From: Onstottus_A sp036505875
GTDB taxonomy: Bacteria; Acidobacteriota; Blastocatellia; UBA7656
Assembly (NCBI GenBank): GCA_036505875.1
Contig: DASXSR010000171.1
Coordinates: 1 to 11,506 of the forward strand
Direction: 5' to 3'
Length of the DNA: 11,506 nt
The stretch's first letter is position 1, and the number at the start of each line of letters is the position of its first letter. The position numbers and the translations under genes were made by a program. Below the pieces are notes generated by a model. The model had not been told where the DNA came from, did no database searches, and was given only the letters and a program-made list of their open reading frames with translations. Positions 6,845-11,506 of the stretch are shown here, one piece after another.

Positions 6845-8077
6845 CTAGATCAAATGGCTCAGCAATCCATCTCGCAGCTTCGGTTCGAACCAGGTGGACT
6901 TGGGCGGCATGATCTCATTTGCGTCGGCGATTGCCATCAACTGTTCTACGCTCACCGGATACATTGAAAATGCTACTGCGGCCCGGCCATCGTTCACCAT
7001 TTTTTCGAGCGCGGAAGTCCCGCGAATCCCTCCGACGAAGTCGATTCGCTTGTCGGTGCGCACGTCGGTTATCCCCAGCAACGGATCAAGCGCTCGTTCC
7101 TGAAGCACGCTGACATCAAGCGATGAAATCGGATCGATGGGGGTGGTTGTCGCTGGCGGGAGCTTTAAGCTGTGCCAACGGCCGTCGAGGTACATGCATA
7201 TTTCGCCTTTCTCTTTTGGCGAAGGCGAGGCTGTAGTAGAGATCTCGAACCGGTCGGACAACTGATTTAGAAACTCATTGGCCGGCATTCCGTTGAGGTC
7301 TCTCACAACTCGATTGTAGGGCAGAATTTGAAGCTGATCCGCTGGAAACAAAACTGTCAAAAAAAAATTATGTTCCTCATGACCAGTGTGCTGCGGATGT
7401 TGTGCTTTGAGTTCGGCTCGCGCGCGACTCGCGCTGGCGGCGCGATGATGGCCATCGGCTATGTAAAGCAGCGGAACGGTCCGAAACGCTTCGATCAAAC
7501 GATCGCGATCCGCATTGTCGACTCGCCAGATTGTGTGCGTGACGCGGTCCGGCGCTTCGAAGTCGTAAAGCGGCTGATCCTTCTGCGCTCGATCGACAAT
7601 CGCGTTAATTGCCTCACGGCCGCGATAAGTCAAGAAGACCGGGCCTGTTTGCGCTCGTAACGTAAGTATGTGACGAGTGCGATCGTCCTCTTTGTCCTTG
7701 CGCGTGCGCTCGTGCTTTCGAATGATGTCCGAGTCGTATTCGTCGATGGAGCAGCACGCGGCAATGCCGGTTTGAGCGTGCTCGCCCATGCGAAGCCGAT
7801 AGATGTACAAGCTCGGTGTGTCTTCGACGGCGAGCGGCGCTTCGGTTTTAAGTTTTTCGAAGTTCTCGGAGGCCTTCTTATACACTTCGTCGGAATAAAG
7901 GTCGGTGCTGTCCGGCAGGTCGATCTCTGGCCTCGACACGTGAAGAAAGCTTAACGGATTCCCGGCGGCAAGCGCACGAGCCTCCGTAGTGTTAACTACA
8001 TCGTAGGGCGGCGCTGAAACGTCGGCTGCAGTTTCCTTCGGAGGTCTCAACGCTCTGAATGCCCGAATTGTCGCCAT
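6845..8077 (-). CDS. DUF1015 family protein, serine-operon partner
   Basis: This 410-residue soluble protein matches the DUF1015 family (PF06245, COG4198). The conserved blocks are SAPPYDVVN at 21-29, NPLSFLHV at 40-47, KHERTRKDKEDDR at 121-133 and ADGHHR at 207-212. Family function is not established as far as I know. The DGHHR motif resembles motifs in ParB/sulfiredoxin-fold proteins, a group that includes free-serine kinases (SerK, SbnI). With serA and serC directly downstream, a role in phosphoserine or serine chemistry is a reasonable hypothesis, not a demonstrated one. The ATG at 8077 is preceded by AGAGGAG (8094-8088) and a good promoter. The serA start lies only 15 nt past the stop, so the genes are clearly one operon. 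A run of nine T in the coding strand (7367-7359) encodes part of NFFL near residue 237. Confidence 0.93.
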   Translation of the reverse strand: MATIRAFRALRPPKETAADVSAPPYDVVNTTEARALAAGNPLSFLHVSRPEIDLPDSTDLYSDEVYKKASENFEKLKTEAPLAVEDTPSLYIYRLRMGEHAQTGIAACCSIDEYDSDIIRKHERTRKDKEDDRTRHILTLRAQTGPVFLTYRGREAINAIVDRAQKDQPLYDFEAPDRVTHTIWRVDNADRDRLIEAFRTVPLLYIADGHHRAASASRARAELKAQHPQHTGHEEHNFFLTVLFPADQLQILPYNRVVRDLNGMPANEFLNQLSDRFEISTTASPSPKEKGEICMYLDGRWHSLKLPPATTTPIDPISSLDVSVLQERALDPLLGITDVRTDKRIDFVGGIRGTSALEKMVNDGRAAVAFSMYPVSVEQLMAIADANEIMPPKSTWFEPKLRDGLLSHLI

Positions 8078-8108
8078 CGATCCAAATCTCCTCTAACTCA
8101 GCGTAGGA

Positions 8109-8138
8109 ATGCTAGGACGCGCCTTTCACGGCTGTCAA
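8109..8138 (-). promoter_or_regulatory. Promoter of the DUF1015-serA-serC operon
   Basis: The minus strand has a perfect TTGACA -35 box (8138-8133), an 18-nt spacer and TAGCAT as -10 (8114-8109, 4 of 6 matches). The expected start near 8102 gives a leader of about 25 nt containing the AGAGGAG ribosome site and ending at the ATG 8077. The geometry is right for a sigma-70-type promoter; no operator or riboswitch is seen in such a short leader. Confidence 0.55.
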
Positions 8139-8164
8139 CTTATAGCTCGGTCATTTATCATGGG

Positions 8165-8216
8165 CGTAGCACAGACTTTAGTCTATACCCATCGACAGAC
8201 TGAAGTCTGCGCTACG
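8165..8216. repeat. Nested palindrome just upstream of the crotonase-family gene
   Basis: Two 20-nt arms at 8165-8184 and 8197-8216 are inverted copies with 18 of 20 positions matching, and both mismatches would be G-U pairs in RNA on one strand. The loop is 12 nt. Each arm also contains its own small palindrome (AGACTTTAGTCT and AGACTGAAGTCT). The right arm ends 4 nt before the AGGAGGT ribosome site. It looks like a REP- or MITE-type dispersed element, and may form a 5'-UTR hairpin. Confidence 0.85.
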
Positions 8217-8235
8217 TTGCAGGAGGTCGAACGTT

Positions 8236-9024
8236 ATGACGAGCGTAAAAGAGCAGCGGTTGGTTCTAGGCCGTCGCGAAGGCGCGATCCTGAATCTCAC
8301 GCTCAACCGACCGGAGAAGAGCAACTCGCTGCATCCGGATATGGTCAAGCAGCTATCGTCGGCGTTGAAAGCCGCCGAAGCGGATAACGGCTTAAGCGTA
8401 GTAGTGATCACCGGCGCCGGTTCAAGCTTCTGCGCCGGGCTGGATCTCGAATTGCTGGTGAGTTGGACTCCCCAGCAAAAACTCGCGTATCTGGACAGCG
8501 TCACAAGGATCTTCCGGCGCGTATGGTCGCTGCCGCAGCCGGTCATCGCTGCCGTGAATGGAGCGGCGATCGCCGGCGGGTTCGACCTCGCCGCGTTCTG
8601 CGATATCCGGCTTGCGGCCAAGGAGGCGATTTTTGGCCAGGCTGAAATCAACATAGGACTTACGCAGATCATTCATCCGCTGTACAAATCCATCGGGCTA
8701 GCTCGAGCGAAAGAGCTGGCAATGACAGGTCAAAACATTTCCGCAGACGAAGCCTTCCGCATCGGACTGGTGAATCATGTATATCCAAGCGATGAGCTGA
8801 TGCCGCGCGCGATGGAAATGGCAGCAGTGCTTGCATCCAAACCGCGCAACGCGTTGTTTGCGACCAAGCGACTCACTCGCGAGCTTATCGACCTTGAAAC
8901 GAACGGGGCGCTCGATGAGATAGGGAAGACCTTTCGCCGCTGCCTGGCCTCTGAGGAACACCGTCAACGTGTATCGGATGTATATGCGAAGTTGAAGAAC
9001 AAGGACACCGCGGGAGATCTTTAG
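8236..9024 (+). CDS. Enoyl-CoA hydratase/isomerase (crotonase) family protein
   Basis: This 262-residue protein has the crotonase fold that stabilises acyl-CoA enolates. The two oxyanion-hole segments are present: SSFCAGLDL (A67-G68) and NGAAIAGGFDLA (G114-G115). In classical hydratases two glutamates are catalytic. Here the first position is Asp (D117, in GGFDLAAFCD), and the second is E137 in FGQAEINIG. The usual GGxQRL after it is replaced by QIIHPLYKSIG. It may therefore be an isomerase, hydrolase or another crotonase activity, so the exact substrate is open. The ATG at 8236 is set by a very strong AGGAGGT (8221-8227). The gene stands alone on the plus strand, divergent from the serine operon, with no beta-oxidation genes beside it. 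Confidence 0.9.
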   Translation: MTSVKEQRLVLGRREGAILNLTLNRPEKSNSLHPDMVKQLSSALKAAEADNGLSVVVITGAGSSFCAGLDLELLVSWTPQQKLAYLDSVTRIFRRVWSLPQPVIAAVNGAAIAGGFDLAAFCDIRLAAKEAIFGQAEINIGLTQIIHPLYKSIGLARAKELAMTGQNISADEAFRIGLVNHVYPSDELMPRAMEMAAVLASKPRNALFATKRLTRELIDLETNGALDEIGKTFRRCLASEEHRQRVSDVYAKLKNKDTAGDL

Positions 9025-9094
9025 AGGAATTATCGATATTCAATTCATGTCTGATCAGGCCATTATGCGCGCACGTCCGTAGTAAGGGCGATCA

Positions 9095-9156
9095 AGCGGC
9101 TGCCGGCAGACCTCGTTGAGCCGAGGCAGACCATCACCACCTCCTCGGCAGCCGCT
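9095..9156. repeat. Structured palindromic element between convergent genes, possible bidirectional terminator
   Basis: AGCGGCTGCCG (9095-9105) and CGGCAGCCGCT (9146-9156) are perfect 11-bp inverted repeats around a 40-nt loop. The loop holds a second small hairpin, CCTCG (9111-9115) with CGAGG (9122-9126). It lies between the stops of the crotonase gene (9024) and the small exported protein gene (9204, minus strand). Only CGCTTTT follows on the plus strand, so a classical terminator is not clear. It may be a dispersed repeat. The preceding stretch 9067-9090 (GCGCACGTCCGTAGTAAGGG and flanks) also looks like a repeat fragment. Confidence 0.5.
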
Positions 9157-9203
9157 CGCTTTTCAAGCCGGGGCAAGCGCGGAACTCAGTGCGTTTTGCA
9201 GCG

Positions 9204-9638
9204 TCACCGTCTCGCTTGATACCTCGCGATGGTGGACCTTCGACTGGTTACCGCCGAGATTACCTGCCAGCCGTCTTCGCCCGACACCGTCCAGCCCTCG
9301 ATTAGCGGATAATTTTGCGACGAGGACTCATCGGTCTCCATTATTATCCTCGTCTTGGTAGGCCAGCGAACCATGTTATTCGTCCGCATAGTCCAAATCA
9401 TCGCGATCGGGCGATGTGTCATATCGTCACGATATAGCGCGAAGAGATGTGGCTCTTTCGCGTCAATCTCGAAAAGCACGTAGTTCCCGGCTGGAAGAAC
9501 GAGCCCGGACTTCTTCAACTCAAAGGGAGAGTTGATTGTAAAGTCTATACGCTTTTGCAACGGTCCCTGCGCAAGAGTCGGGATAGCCGCCACGCCTAAC
9601 AGCAGAACCGCAACGAGTGCAAATCTTTTCAGTGCCAT
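9204..9638 (-). CDS. Small exported protein of unknown function
   Basis: This 144-residue protein has a clear signal peptide (residues 1-23, TLA cleavage before Q24). The mature part begins with a beta-rich block, RIDFTINSPFEL...GLVLPAGNYVLFEI, and ends in a basic Ser/Arg tail. I recognise a similar pattern (an INxPFE strand followed by LPAGxYVL) in small exported hypothetical proteins of Acidobacteria, but no function is known to me. The start is decided by a full anti-Shine-Dalgarno match, AAGGAGGTA (9656-9648), nine bases before the ATG at 9638. It is divergent from the superoxide dismutase gene with a 227-nt gap that contains overlapping palindromes, so shared regulation is possible. Confidence 0.85.
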   Translation of the reverse strand: MALKRFALVAVLLLGVAAIPTLAQGPLQKRIDFTINSPFELKKSGLVLPAGNYVLFEIDAKEPHLFALYRDDMTHRPIAMIWTMRTNNMVRWPTKTRIIMETDESSSQNYPLIEGWTVSGEDGWQVISAVTSRRSTIARYQARR

Positions 9639-9716
9639 TTACTAATTTACCTCCTTCGCAGAATGAATTTTCGCCAAACCAAACAGGTATCATCACTAAG
9701 TTTCATGCGAAGATCT

Positions 9717-9741
9717 TGCCATGTATGGCATGGCACCATGC
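9717..9741. promoter_or_regulatory. Overlapping palindromes in a divergent promoter region, candidate operator
   Basis: TGCCAT-GT-ATGGCA (9717-9730) and GCATGG-CA-CCATGC (9728-9741) are two perfect 6+2+6 inverted repeats sharing three bases. They lie between the divergent exported-protein gene (start 9638) and the superoxide dismutase gene (start 9866). The spacing suits two adjacent binding sites for a dimeric regulator, or two competing hairpins. I cannot name the regulator, and no convincing -35/-10 pair was found beside it. The rest of the 227-nt gap shows nothing else firm. Confidence 0.35.
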
Positions 9742-9865
9742 TTGCTCGATTTGTTTTCTTTAACTTGTTTCTCTCTGGCGCACAGGCAAAAGAGCTCGCT
9801 ACGACGGCGCGCGGCCCAAGGCGGGGTCTTATCGGTAGTGATTCTGTTCAATACAAGGAGGGCAC

Positions 9866-10504
9866 ATGATTGCAACGGAACCGTACAAACCAAAACAATT
9901 CAACCTGAGCAACCTGAACGGCATTTCTGACCGTACGGTCGAAATGCACTTCAAGCTGTACGAAGGGTACGTAAAGGAAACCAACAACATTTCCGAGAAG
10001 ATTGCCGAGTTCTTGAAGGACGGCAAGGTCGACCAGGAGGAGATGCCTTTGTACTCCGAGCTGAAACGCCGACTCGGCTTCGAGTTCAACGGCATGATCC
10101 TGCACGAATACTATTTCGGCAATCTCAAGAGAGGCGGCGGAGGAGATCCCGATCGGAACTCATCTTTATTTAAAGCTGCCGAGTCCAGCTTTGGCAGCTA
10201 TGACATTTGGAAGGCCGACTTCGTCGGCGTTGGCAAGATGCGAGGCGTCGGATGGGCGATGTGTTACGAGCAACCTGAGACGGGCCGGTTATCTAATCAT
10301 TGGATCGGCGAGCATCAGATCGGCGAGGTTGCCGGTTACAATCCGGTGCTGGTAATGGACGTCTGGGAGCACGCGTTCATCCTGGATTACAAACCCGCGG
10401 AGCGACCAAAATACATCGAGGCGTTTTTCTCTAACGTCGATTGGCAGGCGGTGGAAGATCGACTCAAACACGTGCCGCGCGGCAAAGCAACGGTTTCAAG
10501 ATGA
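9866..10504 (+). CDS. Fe/Mn-family superoxide dismutase
   Basis: This 212-residue enzyme dismutates superoxide to oxygen and hydrogen peroxide. The four metal ligands are visible: H28 (EMHFKLYEGY), H80 (NGMILHEYYFGNL), D165 and H169 (MDVWEHAFILDY). The residue four before H80 is Gly, as in Mn enzymes, instead of the Gln of typical Fe enzymes. Where Mn enzymes carry their active-site Gln there is NHW, with H145, a swap I recall from some Fe-dependent mycobacterial enzymes, so metal preference cannot be called. No signal peptide is seen, so it is probably cytoplasmic. The ATG at 9866 is preceded by AAGGAGG (9855-9861) at a short distance. The stop is directly followed by the heptad palindrome that separates it from the converging hydrolase gene. 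Confidence 0.95.
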   Translation: MIATEPYKPKQFNLSNLNGISDRTVEMHFKLYEGYVKETNNISEKIAEFLKDGKVDQEEMPLYSELKRRLGFEFNGMILHEYYFGNLKRGGGGDPDRNSSLFKAAESSFGSYDIWKADFVGVGKMRGVGWAMCYEQPETGRLSNHWIGEHQIGEVAGYNPVLVMDVWEHAFILDYKPAERPKYIEAFFSNVDWQAVEDRLKHVPRGKATVSR

Positions 10505-10505
10505 G

Positions 10506-10593
10506 AAGAGTGATGCGTGAAACGTGATTCGTGAAGCGTGCTGCGTGATCAGGATGACGCATCACGAATCACGCATCACGGATCACTCTTCAC
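10506..10593. repeat. Heptad-repeat palindrome between converging stop codons
   Basis: Six 7-bp units of the form GTGANNC lie head to tail at 10510-10551 (gtgatgc, gtgaaac, gtgattc, gtgaagc, gtgctgc, gtgatca). Five inverted units of form GNNTCAC, the last one deviant, follow at 10559-10593. As a whole, 10506-10539 and 10557-10590 are 34-nt inverted copies with only four mismatches around a 17-nt centre. It begins 2 nt after the superoxide dismutase stop and includes the distal stop of the hydrolase gene (10592-10590). It may act as a two-way transcription end or as a REP-like element; the function is inferred. Confidence 0.9.
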
Positions 10594-11506
10594 GGATTCT
10601 TCATCTCGTCGTAGACGGTTCCGACGTTTCCTGCGAAGCGCTGTTCGTAACCGTTGAGCTTCGAGTACTGCTCGAGCTTCACTTCTTTCACGGCCTGATC
10701 GCGACTCATTCCTTGATCGATCGCCTTCTTTACCGCCGCGCGCAGGTCGAGCAGATACTTTTTGAACGCTTTCAGCTCCTCGACTCCCGATACCTCGCCG
10801 TGTCAGGGAATGAATTGACAAGCGGGATCGACTCGCGCCACTGCCGCGTCAATCGTCTCGATCCATTCGGCGGTAGAAGCTCCGTGCGGGCGATCGATAA
10901 CCGGGATCACTTTGTTGAAGTAGAGGTCACCCATGTGCACGACTTTGGATTGCGGGAAATAGATGATCGAGTCACCGTCGGTGTGTCCGCGCTTGATGTG
11001 GAAGACCTGAATCTCCTGCCCGCTCAAATAGATCCGTACCTCGTGATCGAAAGTAACGTTGGGTGCAGGTACGTCGGTCATCTTCATTGAGCGAGCGGTT
11101 TCCAGATTCTTTTTGGCCGTGTCAAGTTGCGTACGCAAGCCGGCCAGGTCCTTTGACTGAGGATCATCCTTTTCAAGTTTGGCTATTCTCGCCTCGAGGT
11201 TTTTGATTTGCCCGGGCGCGCTGGCGATTGTTTCTTGCGGCGCCTCGAGCATGTGCTTGCGCACATTGTCGTGCGCGACGATGGTTGTCATCTTGATGAA
11301 GAAACCATTGCCACCGGTATGATCGCCGTGATGGTGCGTGTTAATCAGAAACTTCACCGGCTTGGGCGTGACGGACTTGATCTGTTCGGCGATGCCCGGC
11401 GCGAGGTCGGCGAATTGGTCGTCGATGACAACCACGCCTTCGTCGGTCACCGCGAAGCCGATGTTCCCGCCTCGCCCATACAACACGTAAGCGCCCTCGG
11501 CGAGCT
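10590..11506 (-). pseudogene. Metallo-beta-lactamase-fold hydrolase, interrupted by in-frame UGA (5' end outside window)
   Basis: The frame enters from the right edge reading LAEGAYVLYGRGGNIGF. Metal-site motifs follow: HHHGDH (11336-11319), GHTDGD with its His at 10985-10983, and MGD with its Asp at 10928-10926. Between the first two motifs is a charged heptad-like insert (about 11246-11076), probably a coiled coil. The frame meets TGA at 10805-10803 in the context FIP-stop-HGEVSG. Members of this superfamily usually read PGHG there, so a single G-to-T change of GGA explains the stop. After it, 66 more codons in the same frame end at TGA 10592-10590 and look like the normal C-terminal helices. 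The shorter product would lack the last metal-ligand His. This suggests a recently broken gene, a sequencing error or readthrough. Substrate unknown; no signal peptide can be judged because the start is missing. Confidence 0.85.

Noticed and set aside
8133..8161. Plus-strand promoter TGTCAA-17 nt-TATCAT for the crotonase-family gene
   Set aside because: The -10 box is good (5 of 6) but the -35 matches only 2 of 6 and is simply the complement of the serine-operon -35; not strong enough to list as a feature.
9663..9869. 68-residue ORF upstream of superoxide dismutase
   Set aside because: It runs over the superoxide dismutase ribosome site and start, has no Shine-Dalgarno and looks compositionally random.
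10803..10805. Selenocysteine at the in-frame UGA
   Set aside because: Family members have Gly, not Cys or Sec, at this place, and I could not make out a convincing SECIS-type hairpin directly downstream.
10524..11090. 188-residue plus-strand ORF opposite the metallo-hydrolase
   Set aside because: Starts inside the heptad palindrome and is the antisense of a clear metal-motif gene.

Overview
The window looks like chromosomal DNA of a GC-rich, free-living bacterium. Acidobacteriota, perhaps class Blastocatellia, is my best guess. It rests on remembered resemblance of the small exported proteins and of the palindromic intergenic repeats, so it is inference and not a demonstrated placement. All genes read as housekeeping or accessory metabolism. 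There is no rRNA, tRNA, CRISPR array, prophage or transposase.

Left part (1-2310, plus strand): the C-terminal end of an unknown gene, a 16-codon mini-ORF that fills the gap after it, a multi-helix membrane protein, and an exported class C beta-lactamase-family serine hydrolase that starts 5 nt after the membrane gene stops. The minus strand then carries queG (epoxyqueuosine reductase, last step of queuosine synthesis in tRNA), converging on the hydrolase, and a low-complexity exported protein built from two 18-bp tandem-repeat blocks.

Centre (4432-8077, minus strand): a serine-biosynthesis operon read as DUF1015 protein, serA, serC. SerA oxidises 3-phosphoglycerate and SerC transaminates the product to phosphoserine. 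No serB phosphatase is present in the window. The DUF1015 protein is a conserved partner of unproven function. A good sigma-70-type promoter (TTGACA, 18 nt, TAGCAT) precedes the operon, and a long palindrome separates serA from serC.

Right part (8236-11506): a crotonase-family gene (plus), a small exported protein (minus), an Fe/Mn superoxide dismutase (plus), and a metallo-beta-lactamase-fold hydrolase (minus) that runs off the right edge. The last gene has an in-frame UGA exactly where the conserved Gly of the PGHG metal-site motif is expected, with 66 further family-like codons after it.

Several intergenic gaps hold a different palindromic element: 5536-5620, 8165-8216, 9095-9156, 9717-9741 and 10506-10593. 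The last is a striking array of 7-bp units (GTGANNC, then its inverse) placed between two converging stop codons. I see no obvious new defence or mobile system. The best leads are the interrupted hydrolase, the heptad palindrome, the DUF1015-serA-serC linkage and the repeat-built exported protein.
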